Origin: Bacillota bacterium
Lineage (GTDB): Bacteria; Bacillota; Clostridia; Acetivibrionales; DSM-1351
Direction: 5' to 3'
Length of the DNA: 10,048 nt
Assembly: GCA_023436515.1 (NCBI GenBank)
Contig: JAEZIV010000377.1
Location: 1-10,048, forward strand
Shown here: piece after piece, positions 1 to 6,680 of the stretch
How the letters are laid out: each line of letters begins with the position of its first letter
Numbering within the stretch: position 1 is the first letter of the stretch
Position numbers and translations under genes: made by a program
Notes under the pieces: model-generated
What the model was told of the DNA's origin: nothing
Seen by the model: only the letters and a program-made list of their open reading frames with translations
The model's database searches: none

Positions 1-208
1 TGGTATCGGCCCCAAGCTCATGTCCTTGGAGCTTGTTGCCGACAAACAGCTTAAAGGGCAGGCAATGGGCCTCGGCCGTATATTTTGCACCAAGCTCCAA
101 CGTTCTGTTTGTATTAAAGGGAGGTACAACAAAGTCAGTACCGAAATCCTCCAGAAAGGCTTTAGCTATAATATAAGTATTACCTATGTGAGGAAATGTT
201 ATTTTCAA
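1..208 (-). CDS. 2-hydroxyacyl-CoA dehydratase-like protein, N-terminal part (runs off left edge)
   Basis: Reading the minus strand from a TTG at 208 gives an open frame to the window edge, about 69 codons. It starts MKITFPHIGNTYIIAKAF and continues through VVPPFNTNRTLELGAKY to a CLPFK motif. This opening is typical of the CoA-dehydratase-like (HgdB-related) proteins that accompany DUF2229 activase-related proteins in clostridia. The TTG is supported by an AAGGAGGGG ribosome site five bases upstream. No ATG fits, so a caller that favours ATG could miss the gene. It overlaps the 3' end of the upstream gene by 29 bp in another frame, which implies cotranscription and probably translational coupling. 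The CLPFK motif parallels CLPIK in the upstream protein, so the two are probably distant paralogues. The substrate cannot be told from this fragment, and the C-terminal part lies outside the window. Confidence 0.8.
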   Translation of the reverse strand, partial: MKITFPHIGNTYIIAKAFLEDFGTDFVVPPFNTNRTLELGAKYTAEAHCLPFKLFVGNKLQGHELGADT

Positions 209-1178
209 TATTACCCCTCCTTAAAATCATGTCCACAAAGGCTTCTAGCCTTGTGCAAAACCCAGCCTCTGCCGAATGCTCATCAAGTACCAGTTTCATA
301 AAGGGGATATCACTTTCAGTTCTTAGTTTCTTCTCCACCAGCTCAACAACAAAGCTGTCTACACCACAACCAAAGGAAGTAAGTGCAATAACTCCATCAA
401 CTCCTCCATTATCAATGAGTTGAATTACACCCCCGTATGCCCGGGTTCCATAATCCCAAAAGAGCATTTTATCCAGTTCCCTGCAATTGTCCACCGATTC
501 CTGGTAATCGAGCATATCAAGGGTTACTATTCCAATCCCGTAGGCTCTTAGCTTTCTGAAAAGCTCCATATTAATAAAGCTGTCATATACCGTATAACAG
601 TGTCCCAGTACAGCAACAGTTATGTTTGTACTGCGCTTTTGGATAACCCTGAGGGGCATGGCTCCTATTTCCTGCTTAAATTCATCCGCAAGGACTCCGG
701 ATTTTATCACCTGTCTCTCGCTCTTATAGGCCTCTAAAGCGTTCATATATGCATTTTTTATTTTTTGCTTGTCCTTTGTAATGAACTGGCCTGTGTATTG
801 AGCTGCGGTCCAGGAGCTTTTATCAGATTTGCGCAGATTAATTTCGGTATCAATTATCCTTGGCAATACCTTAACTGTGTTTCTGACCATATCCTGCACT
901 CCCGCTACTTCAGGGCAAATGTATTGCTTTCTCGAGATACTTGTAAACCGGGGCAGGAAAATGTAGTCTGCCCTTCCAAGTAAATTAATGACGTGTCCGT
1001 AATATGTCTTAATAGGCAGGCAAGCTTCAGATACACAGTTATTTGCACCCTCTAAGACTATATTTTTATTTGTTTTATCTGAGATAATTATTTCCGCACC
1101 CAACTCGGAAAAGAATTTCTCCCATAATGTTGAAAACTTATAGTAATATAAACCTCTTGGTATCCCAACCTTAACCAT
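180..1178 (-). CDS. Acyl-CoA dehydratase activase-related protein (DUF2229 family)
   Basis: This 332-residue protein has no signal peptide or membrane segment and should be cytoplasmic. It shows the DUF2229 signature along its length: the opening KVGIPRGLYYY, then GAEIIISDKTNK, SEACLPIKTYYGHV (residues 50-63), DYIFLPR, YICPE, LTSFGCGVDSF (267-275) and a closing LVLDEHSAEAGFCTRLEAF. Cysteines sit in conserved-looking motifs at 48, 53, 88, 194, 271 and 308, consistent with the iron-sulfur chemistry of this superfamily. The cluster itself is inferred. In many clostridia DUF2229 is one part of a very large fused protein with BadF/HgdC-type ATPase domains and an HgdB-like part. Here it stands alone and is followed by a separate HgdB-like gene with a 29-bp overlap. 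The ATG is preceded by GGAGG with five bases of spacing. Its biochemical role is unknown. Confidence 0.85.
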   Translation of the reverse strand: MVKVGIPRGLYYYKFSTLWEKFFSELGAEIIISDKTNKNIVLEGANNCVSEACLPIKTYYGHVINLLGRADYIFLPRFTSISRKQYICPEVAGVQDMVRNTVKVLPRIIDTEINLRKSDKSSWTAAQYTGQFITKDKQKIKNAYMNALEAYKSERQVIKSGVLADEFKQEIGAMPLRVIQKRSTNITVAVLGHCYTVYDSFINMELFRKLRAYGIGIVTLDMLDYQESVDNCRELDKMLFWDYGTRAYGGVIQLIDNGGVDGVIALTSFGCGVDSFVVELVEKKLRTESDIPFMKLVLDEHSAEAGFCTRLEAFVDMILRRGNIENNISSHR

Positions 1179-1204
1179 TTAAGCCTCCAAAAAATTAAAA
1201 TGAA

Positions 1205-1234
1205 AATAGAAGTGAACATGTGCCCATTAGTCAA
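1205..1234 (-). promoter_or_regulatory. Possible promoter for the activase-related operon
   Basis: On the minus strand TTGACT (1234-1229) is followed after 18 bases by TCTATT (1210-1205), a fair -35 and a weak -10. It lies about 27 bp upstream of the start codon at 1178 and just past the 16-bp repeat array. Spacing is acceptable, but the -10 matches the consensus at only four of six positions. Confidence 0.35.
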
Positions 1235-1249
1235 CGTACTCATAGACAA

Positions 1250-1345
1250 TGCTCCTGAAGAGCACAGCGTCCTTCGAGCAATGCTTGTGAAGACCAAAGT
1301 GCCCTTCAGGCACAGCGTCCTTCGAGCACTGCTCCTGAAGGACGC
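1250..1345. repeat. Array of six 16-bp units, mostly alternating in orientation
   Basis: The 96 bases divide exactly into six 16-mers: tgctcctgaagagcac, agcgtccttcgagcaa, tgcttgtgaagaccaa, agtgcccttcaggcac, agcgtccttcgagcac, tgctcctgaaggacgc. Units 1, 3 and 6 share tgct..tgaag. Units 2, 4 and 5 carry ccttc and are approximately the reverse complement. Units 2 and 5 are identical at 15 of 16 positions, and units 1 and 6 share their first 11 bases. Units 5 and 6 can fold into a 14-bp stem (gcgtccttcgagca with tgctc-ct-gaaggacgc) with a two-base bulge. A reading frame runs through the array, but its peptide is only the translated repeat. It lies between a terminator and the start of the activase-related gene. 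Its function is unknown; it resembles a REP-like intergenic element. Confidence 0.8.
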
Positions 1346-1347
1346 AT

Positions 1348-1387
1348 AAAAAAAATCCACCTCAATTCAATTATTGACGTGGATTTT
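1348..1387 (-). terminator. Intrinsic terminator of the GHL10-amidase gene
   Basis: On the minus strand a perfect 9-bp stem, AAAATCCAC (1387-1379) with GTGGATTTT (1360-1352), ends in a run of eight T (1355-1348). The loop can pair further (attga with tcaat). It lies about 110 bp downstream of the stop codon at 1499, in the right orientation for that gene. Confidence 0.85.
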
Positions 1388-1498
1388 ATGTGTTATACCA
1401 ATATATTTAGTTTAGCACTATGCATTATTTGTCAGAAGCTTTGTTAATTACTCCTTTAAGTATTAAATCATGAATCCCCTTCCTGGTACATAATTGTC

Positions 1499-4495
1499 TT
1501 ATCTTGTATTTTTCTTCGCCCAGCTTTCAACAGCCTTACCAATTGAAACTCCTATTTGTGCCTGATTGTCATATCTGGACAGCCATTGGTACTCCGCAGG
1601 ATTTGACATAAAGCCGCCTTCAATCAGGATAGCAGGTGACTGTGTTACCATACACACCGATAGGCTCTGCCACCTAAAGCCGCTGTCCTTCCTCTGAAGG
1701 TCTGCCACCAGCAAATCCTTTACATAGCCTGCAGCTGACTTTGAGCTGTCCTTGGAATATAAAACCAGCAACCCTGTATGCTTTGTGTAATCCGCAGTTA
1801 CATCCATGGAATTATTGTGTATGGACACCGCAATGTCAGGCTTTTCCTTCCTGATCATATTTGCTCTTTCAGAAAGACTTACAGTCTTGTCAGTTGTTCT
1901 TGTCATTACAACAGTTGCCCCTAGATTTTGCAAATAATTTCTGGTATTCAGTGTTATAGCAAGATTAATATTCTTCTCATATAGCCCATATTTACCCAAG
2001 GGTCCAATGGCTCCTGATTCAGTGCCGCCATGACCGGCATCCAATAGTACCTTCAATCCCGTTAAGGGCTTACTTCCGCTCCCTGCAATCTTTGGTGCAT
2101 TCTTGAGAGATAATACCAGTCCCCCATTTTTATATTGAGCATAATACCCAAAGTAGTTATTTGCTGATTTCAGCGCAAAGGTGTATTGAGCAATTCCGTT
2201 CACAAGCTTATAATTCATTGACTTGAAAACTGAAGCTTCAGGCACACTTGAGCTATATGCCCTTCCGGATGTGCCGTATATAGTAAGTGTTACGGCTTCC
2301 GGGGAAGTTAATTCAACTCCAAAAACTGCATTAACAGGCATTTTGAAGGTTATATCAGTATAGCTATCCATATTTTTCATGGAGATTGAACTGATTTTGT
2401 TTACATCCAGAGGCTTGTCATTAACCACTTTTACATTCTTTTTATCAGTCCAGACACCACTTTTCAATAAATAATACCCATTTTGTTCTCCAACAATATG
2501 GTCAACACCACCGTTTATCAAAGGAGTAGTCCTTGAGGCATCAGTTGACGGACCAGTTCTGGCCACTGCTTCAGCCTCGGAAGTACTTACAACAGCATAC
2601 TTATGGTGCTTGTCGGACTGAACAGTTATGGTATTGCTCTGAGGACGTGTAATTTTCTGACCCTTATATTCCATAACAAAAACAGGCTTATCAAGCTTCA
2701 GAACCTTTTGACTTCCCGGTATAGACGGAACAGTAAAGGTCCCCTTATACCTGGCAGGGGTTATTGCACCACCGTTTGAAGCCATGTCCCCCGTATTGGT
2801 CAGATTAACCTTGTATTTTCCAATCTCCACCCAGACCTTTGCACCGGTTGGAGCAACAGCGGAAAAATCAATGGTCTGCCCGGTTTTCATAGTCATTGAC
2901 GCTGTAGGTGAAAAATATCCCGGTCTGAACTCAGCCTTCTGCATTTTATAGGAGGATGAGGAAGCAGTAGCGTTTCTGGTGATTGTGAAAATGGTTTCCT
3001 TGTCCTTGTGCTTGAAAACCAGCTTATTTTCGCCTGTCTTAAGCTCCTGATATATTACAAAGTATCCATCCTCGGAGGTTGTTACCAGATTACCGTTCAA
3101 ATAAAGAGGTTGTCCGGGATCGCAGCTCCCCATAATGCTTACCTTAGAGGAAGAGGTCTTGTATCCGTTATTAGGAGCAGCAATCACTAACTGCCGATCC
3201 TCCGGTACAGTACCCGAGGGATCTCTTCCCGCAACATATATTCCCCTGAGCTTTTCCTTTATACCAAGGGAATTATTCTTAAGGTTGGAGTAACCGTAAA
3301 AGATACTTCCGCTGACTGCCCCACTATCTCTATTCATAGCTATCTGTTTTGGAATCTGAAGGGGGTCTAGCCACTCAACCGCCTGTGACGTATCATTGAT
3401 CTTGTAGGCGGCATGTCCAACATATAGCTTTACATTACTGCTAGCGCACACATTCTTCCACCAGTCCAGAAGTACGGAATAATCGGCTACCTTAAACCCT
3501 ATATTCCAATATATCTGTGGAGCGATATAATCAAGCCAGCCTTCCTTTACCCATTTTTTTGTATCGGCAAATTGATCATAATATGTAGAAATACCACCTT
3601 GGGTATCGGAACCCTCTTTGTTCTTGTCCTTGTTGGACCATATGGCAAATGGGCTGATACCAAATTCCACATGAGGCTTTATAGCCTTTACTGTGTCATA
3701 TGAGCTTTTTACAAGGGTATCAATATTGTTTCTGCGCCAGTCATCCTTGTTTTTAAAAGTCCCCTTATAGAGCTCGTATGACTTCTTATCATCGAAATCC
3801 TTACCTTGTGTTTCACTTTTTTGGGGATAGAAATAATCATCAAAGTGAATACCGTCCACGTCATAATTTTGGAGAATCTCAGCAATACCGTCTGTTATAA
3901 GCTTTATTGCCTCAGGGTACCCCGGATCAAGATAAAGCTTGCCGTTTTCGGCTGGAACAACAACCTGTGGAATTTTTCTGGCCGGGTGGTCTGCTGAAAG
4001 AACCTGAATACTTTTATCTGGCTTTGCTGTAGTCCCCATTGAAAGTCTTAGCGGGTTTAACCAGGCGTGTATTTTAATTCCCTTTTTATGGCCCTGCTCA
4101 ATTATGTATGCAAGTGGATCAAAATCCTTATCATTGGCCTTTCCCTGTTTACCGGTCAGATATGCTGACCAAGGGAAGATAGAGGATTTATATAGGGCAT
4201 CTCCGGTAGGTCTCACCTGGAAAAAAATCGAATTCAACCCCATGTATGCCGCGTTATCAACTATAGCATCAAGCTCCTTCATTTGCTGTTCTGCACTGAG
4301 ACCAGGCTTTGAGGGGAAGTCAATATTAGATACAGATGCTATCCATACTCCCTTCATATCCTCAGTGACAGGTGATACCTGTGCATTTGTCGTGTTTCCC
4401 GGATACTCCTGTTCGGTAAAAACCTTGGAGCCCATAATTGGGAAGAGCAATAAAACCACAAGTAAAATACATACTACTCCCGCTTTTTTCCTCAT
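1499..4495 (-). CDS. Exported GHL10 family glycoside hydrolase / N-acetylmuramoyl-L-alanine amidase fusion
   Basis: This 998-residue protein is predicted to act outside the membrane on peptidoglycan. Residues 1-27 form a basic-hydrophobic Sec signal peptide; there is no lipobox. Residues 47 to about 420 are a glycosyl-hydrolase-like 10 (GHL10) domain with MKGVWIASVSNIDFPS, FFQVRPTGDALYKS, AWLNPLR, DGIHFDDYFYP (D219, D220) and APQIYW. Residues 430-690 look like beta-rich modules: an Ig-like stretch, then an SH3-like segment near 630-695. Residues 700-800 resemble an AMIN-type domain. Residues 811-998 are an Amidase_3 domain with zinc ligands H822 (DAGHGG), E840 (LYEKNIN) and H893 (SIHNNS) and catalytic E959 (LIEGGFMSN), so it should be active. 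The amidase releases stem peptides, and GHL10 enzymes are thought to cut glycan strands. The ATG follows a GGGGGT ribosome site. It is monocistronic, with its own terminator. Domain calls at both ends are firm; the middle is inferred. Confidence 0.93.
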   Translation of the reverse strand: MRKKAGVVCILLVVLLLFPIMGSKVFTEQEYPGNTTNAQVSPVTEDMKGVWIASVSNIDFPSKPGLSAEQQMKELDAIVDNAAYMGLNSIFFQVRPTGDALYKSSIFPWSAYLTGKQGKANDKDFDPLAYIIEQGHKKGIKIHAWLNPLRLSMGTTAKPDKSIQVLSADHPARKIPQVVVPAENGKLYLDPGYPEAIKLITDGIAEILQNYDVDGIHFDDYFYPQKSETQGKDFDDKKSYELYKGTFKNKDDWRRNNIDTLVKSSYDTVKAIKPHVEFGISPFAIWSNKDKNKEGSDTQGGISTYYDQFADTKKWVKEGWLDYIAPQIYWNIGFKVADYSVLLDWWKNVCASSNVKLYVGHAAYKINDTSQAVEWLDPLQIPKQIAMNRDSGAVSGSIFYGYSNLKNNSLGIKEKLRGIYVAGRDPSGTVPEDRQLVIAAPNNGYKTSSSKVSIMGSCDPGQPLYLNGNLVTTSEDGYFVIYQELKTGENKLVFKHKDKETIFTITRNATASSSSYKMQKAEFRPGYFSPTASMTMKTGQTIDFSAVAPTGAKVWVEIGKYKVNLTNTGDMASNGGAITPARYKGTFTVPSIPGSQKVLKLDKPVFVMEYKGQKITRPQSNTITVQSDKHHKYAVVSTSEAEAVARTGPSTDASRTTPLINGGVDHIVGEQNGYYLLKSGVWTDKKNVKVVNDKPLDVNKISSISMKNMDSYTDITFKMPVNAVFGVELTSPEAVTLTIYGTSGRAYSSSVPEASVFKSMNYKLVNGIAQYTFALKSANNYFGYYAQYKNGGLVLSLKNAPKIAGSGSKPLTGLKVLLDAGHGGTESGAIGPLGKYGLYEKNINLAITLNTRNYLQNLGATVVMTRTTDKTVSLSERANMIRKEKPDIAVSIHNNSMDVTADYTKHTGLLVLYSKDSSKSAAGYVKDLLVADLQRKDSGFRWQSLSVCMVTQSPAILIEGGFMSNPAEYQWLSRYDNQAQIGVSIGKAVESWAKKNTR

Positions 4496-4672
4496 TTTTA
4501 CCCCCTAATAATTGATATAAGATAAATATTGTATAGTCTTCTGAATAAGGTAATCATTTCAGCACTATATGCATTTCAGCCAAAATATTCTACTTTTACT
4601 TAAATAATAAAGCATTTCGACCCATAACTACAACAATTGTCAAGGTAATTTAATATTTTCTTAATAAAAAAG

Positions 4673-4721
4673 TTGATATTTTAAAGTGTTCTATTCTATA
4701 GACAGGAGAATTATGTATAAT
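4673..4721 (+). promoter_or_regulatory. Candidate promoter region of the J-domain gene
   Basis: Two candidates are visible. TTGATA (4673-4678) is followed after 18 bases by TATAGA (4697-4702). A perfect TATAAT lies at 4716-4721 but has only a poor -35 match upstream. Both precede the start codon at 4774 and read toward it. Which one is used cannot be decided from sequence. Confidence 0.4.
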
Positions 4722-4773
4722 AGTTAATAAATGCCTTTGACTAACACATCATAAGTGAACCGGGGGGTACTTA

Positions 4774-5217
4774 ATGGACTTTGAAACAATGAAGAAAAAG
4801 TTAAGACAGCTAAAAAGGTTTGAAATAGATACCCGCTTTAGAGGAGTTTCCAGTACCGGTAAAGAGGACTTGGTATGGAACCGGTTTTTTTCTACCAGAA
4901 GTGAATATGATACCTCAGTAAAATACCCCATGAACTATCTGGTTTTGATCAGCAAGTCGGAATTGAAGGAAATTTTCTCAGAATTTTTCTGCATGGTATA
5001 TTTCCAGTATTATAAGGAAAACGGAATTACACATGTAAATTTGTATGCTCCTGATTTGCTGAATGTATTGGGGCTTCCCCCCGAATCAACCTTTAATGAC
5101 ATAAAAAAGAGATTCAGAGAATTGGCAAAGAAGTACCACCCTGACTGCGGCGGAGACAGCGAAAGGTTTATAGAAATGCTGGAAGCCTATCACAAGCTGA
5201 CGGATAGCATGATTTAA
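4774..5217 (+). CDS. Small protein with C-terminal J domain
   Basis: This 147-residue cytoplasmic protein ends in a J domain (about 94-146): LLNVLGLPPESTFNDIKKRF forms helices I-II, the HPD motif is at 122-124 (YHPDCGG), and RFIEMLEAYHKL forms helix III. The intact HPD implies it can stimulate an Hsp70 (DnaK) ATPase. It lacks the Gly/Phe linker, zinc fingers and substrate-binding domains of DnaJ, so it is a specialised J protein. Residues 1-92 are charged and then amphipathic; I recognise no domain there and see no clear membrane segment. The start is fixed by a run of six G with six bases of spacing. It stands alone: the flanking wall hydrolase is divergent, and no DnaK or GrpE gene is in view. 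Its client is unknown. Confidence 0.85.
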   Translation: MDFETMKKKLRQLKRFEIDTRFRGVSSTGKEDLVWNRFFSTRSEYDTSVKYPMNYLVLISKSELKEIFSEFFCMVYFQYYKENGITHVNLYAPDLLNVLGLPPESTFNDIKKRFRELAKKYHPDCGGDSERFIEMLEAYHKLTDSMI

Positions 5218-5567
5218 CGTTATTTTTGTTGGGGATATCTAAAAATTGATATCTTTCTATATGTGCTGTGCGTTAAGACGGTAGTGTTGATAACGAGGTT
5301 GAATGATTAGATAAGCTGAAACGCATGAAAAATCAGAGGTTGACAGAGCAGGTTGGCTGGAGTATTAAAATGTTTTCCTAACCATCGCAGATACACTAGA
5401 ATTGAAAAAAGAGAACGGTTTAGAAATAAAGGCATGAACGTGAAACAACACAGCTCGCCCACACTCGGGCAGACTGTGTTGTTCTTGCTTAACCGCCAAT
5501 CTAAACACTTAATCCTACTTCGATAATAATTTACTGTATTACAATAAATAATTATTGTAATAATTTT
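5218..5567. other. Intergenic stretch with no intact gene, left edge of the atypical block
   Basis: About 350 bases without a convincing coding region. The first part holds a small repeat pair (GATATC at 5234-5239 and 5248-5253), a possible weak terminator for the J-domain gene. From about 5310 to 5437 all frames contain stops, yet short peptide-like pieces are readable, for example FLTIADTLELKKENGLEIKA at 5375-5434. This could be the wreck of an old gene, which I cannot identify. A long hairpin follows at 5444-5483, and a palindrome at 5538-5561 leads into the next promoter. Confidence 0.5.
5444..5483 (+). terminator. Strong hairpin, possible terminator
   Basis: AACAACACAG (5444-5453) pairs perfectly with CTGTGTTGTT (5474-5483), and GCCC (5457-5460) with GGGC (5467-5470) inside, separated by a small internal loop. 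The downstream side is only mildly T-rich (cttgctt), so termination is plausible but not textbook. It could equally be a small structured RNA or a leftover from a mobile element. Confidence 0.45.
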
Positions 5568-5583
5568 TTGTCTATGATATACT
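5538..5583 (+). promoter_or_regulatory. Promoter with overlapping palindromic operator for the DUF2975 operon
   Basis: A perfect inverted repeat, ATTACAATAA (5538-5547) and TTATTGTAAT (5552-5561), overlaps the -35 element TTGTAA (5555-5560). Seventeen bases on is TATACT (5578-5583), with a TG one base upstream giving an extended -10. Transcription would begin near 5590, which excludes the upstream TTG at 5568 as the start of the first gene. The symmetric site over the -35 suggests repression. The small HTH protein in the same operon is the obvious candidate, but that is inference. Confidence 0.6.
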
Positions 5584-5615
5584 TAATGGCAGTTAAGTCA
5601 GGGAGGAGTCTTCAT

Positions 5616-6095
5616 ATGACGTCAAGAACTTTGGGAAGCCTTATGCGTATTTCTGTAATAGCCGCCGCTATAAGCGGCTTGTTCCTCTGCATCTATGTCA
5701 TACCATCTTGGGGCTGGAGTATTATCAATTCAAATCCTGAATTTAGTGGATGGTTTTGGCCGTGGTTAATGTTCGTATGGATAATCGCACTGCCGTGTTT
5801 TGCCGTACTCGTTTTTGTATGGAAAGTGTCGGGTGCGGTAACGAAAGATACCGTGTTTACTATCTTAACGGCGAAATGGGTCAAGACGGGGGCAGTATTG
5901 CTTTTATTCGACGCAGCGCTTCTGTTCATCGGTAATGTTCTATTACTTTTGCTTGATATGAACCATCCGGGCATCCTTCTCTTGTCCATTATTGGGGATA
6001 TTTTCGTCGTCACCCTCGCCTTCTTAGCGGCGGTTCTTTCTCGCTATTTGACGAAAGCCTCTGTCCTACAAGAGGAAAGCGAGGGAACTCTATGA
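5616..6095 (+). CDS. DUF2975 family integral membrane protein
   Basis: A 159-residue protein with four hydrophobic segments (about 11-30, 47-69, 90-112 and 119-141), a short basic N-terminus and an acidic tail (LQEESEGTL). Size, topology and position directly before a small YozG-like regulator match the DUF2975/YoaS type. I chose the ATG at 5616 because GGGAGGAG lies seven bases upstream; an in-frame TTG at 5568 lies upstream of the predicted transcription start and has no ribosome site. The stop overlaps the next start by four bases (ATGA), a sign of coupling. The function of DUF2975 proteins is not established; pairing with a cytoplasmic HTH protein suggests membrane sensing or sequestration of the regulator, which is inference. 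Confidence 0.8.
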   Translation: MTSRTLGSLMRISVIAAAISGLFLCIYVIPSWGWSIINSNPEFSGWFWPWLMFVWIIALPCFAVLVFVWKVSGAVTKDTVFTILTAKWVKTGAVLLLFDAALLFIGNVLLLLLDMNHPGILLLSIIGDIFVVTLAFLAAVLSRYLTKASVLQEESEGTL

Positions 6096-6310
6096 TAATA
6101 ATAAACGTGGACGTTATGCTCGCGAAGCGCAAAATGAGTGTCACTGAACTCGCCGAACGCGTCGGTTTTACAATGGCCAATGTGTCGATGATTAAGACAG
6201 GTAAGGTTAAGGCACTAAAAATGTCTACGCTCGAAAAACTGTGCGAAGCCCTCGACTGCCAACCCGGCGATATTTTGGAATACAGGAAAGAGATGACAAG
6301 CGATGAATAA
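6092..6310 (+). CDS. Small XRE/Cro-type HTH regulator (YozG-like)
   Basis: A 72-residue protein that is essentially a single Cro/C1-type DNA-binding domain. Its features are MLAKRKMSVTELAERVGFT (helices 1-2), MANVSMIKTGKVKALKMSTL (recognition helix and following turn) and LEKLCEALDCQPGDILEY (helices 4-5). The NVSMIKTGKV segment corresponds to the N.S.(L/I)..GK. pattern common in the YozG-like subgroup, which typically sits next to DUF2975 membrane proteins. Start ATG overlaps the previous stop by four bases and is preceded by GAGGG. Its own stop lies within the next gene. It probably regulates its own operon through the palindrome at 5538-5561; nothing in the sequence proves that. Confidence 0.85.
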   Translation: MIIINVDVMLAKRKMSVTELAERVGFTMANVSMIKTGKVKALKMSTLEKLCEALDCQPGDILEYRKEMTSDE

Positions 6311-6650
6311 GACTGCAAGAATAATCAGCAATACTGTTTACGGCATAGGCGTAGTCATCGCTGTCAGCCTTGGCTGTATCACACTTTTCGGTTCAGCCCA
6401 AATAGTAAACCCTTATGCGATGCTCCCTTTTACATGGAAAGAGCGGGCATTTACATGGCTTGCTTTTGGTGCAATACCCATGCTTTTAGCGTGTATGGCG
6501 GTATATAAGTTCAATGTGATAAAAGACAGTTCTAATAAAAAGCGAAAATTTGTTCTTATCTTCCTACCAGGCTTTATCTGCAGTGCATGCGCGCTTTATA
6601 TAATTGGTGTGGTGATTATTGGAATGGTGAACAGTTTCCTATTGAATTGA
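6303..6650 (+). CDS. Unknown small membrane protein, third gene of the operon
   Basis: A 115-residue protein with three hydrophobic stretches (about 10-30, 48-68 and 82-112) and a basic loop, SSNKKRKF, before the last. I do not recognise a family. It starts inside the end of the regulator gene (8-bp overlap), so it is almost certainly cotranslated with it. Only a weak purine-rich ribosome site precedes it, which fits translational coupling. Like the two genes before it, it prefers CGN Arg codons. Its location implies a role connected with the DUF2975 protein and the regulator, but no function can be assigned. Confidence 0.7.
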   Translation: MNKTARIISNTVYGIGVVIAVSLGCITLFGSAQIVNPYAMLPFTWKERAFTWLAFGAIPMLLACMAVYKFNVIKDSSNKKRKFVLIFLPGFICSACALYIIGVVIIGMVNSFLLN

Positions 6651-6680
6651 GTAAATAAAGCGATTAGGGGTTCTATAGAG

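Noticed and set aside
1250..1345. Possible CRISPR array
   Set aside because: Units are 16 bp with no unique spacers, orientation alternates, and no cas gene is in view.
1088..1360. 90-codon minus-strand frame over the repeat array
   Set aside because: Its sequence is just the translated repeat running into the DUF2229 gene in another frame; no family resemblance.
4104..4508. 134-codon plus-strand frame
   Set aside because: Lies antisense within the well-supported GHL10-amidase gene and resembles no family.
4638..4643. TTGACA on the minus strand as the amidase gene promoter
   Set aside because: No acceptable -10 at 15-19 bases; the true promoter of that gene is not clear.
5568..5615. Upstream TTG start for the DUF2975 protein
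   Set aside because: It precedes the predicted transcription start and has no ribosome site; the ATG at 5616 has a strong one.
5693..6013. 106-codon minus-strand frame
   Set aside because: Antisense shadow of the DUF2975 gene, whose membrane segments, start and overlap with the regulator are convincing.
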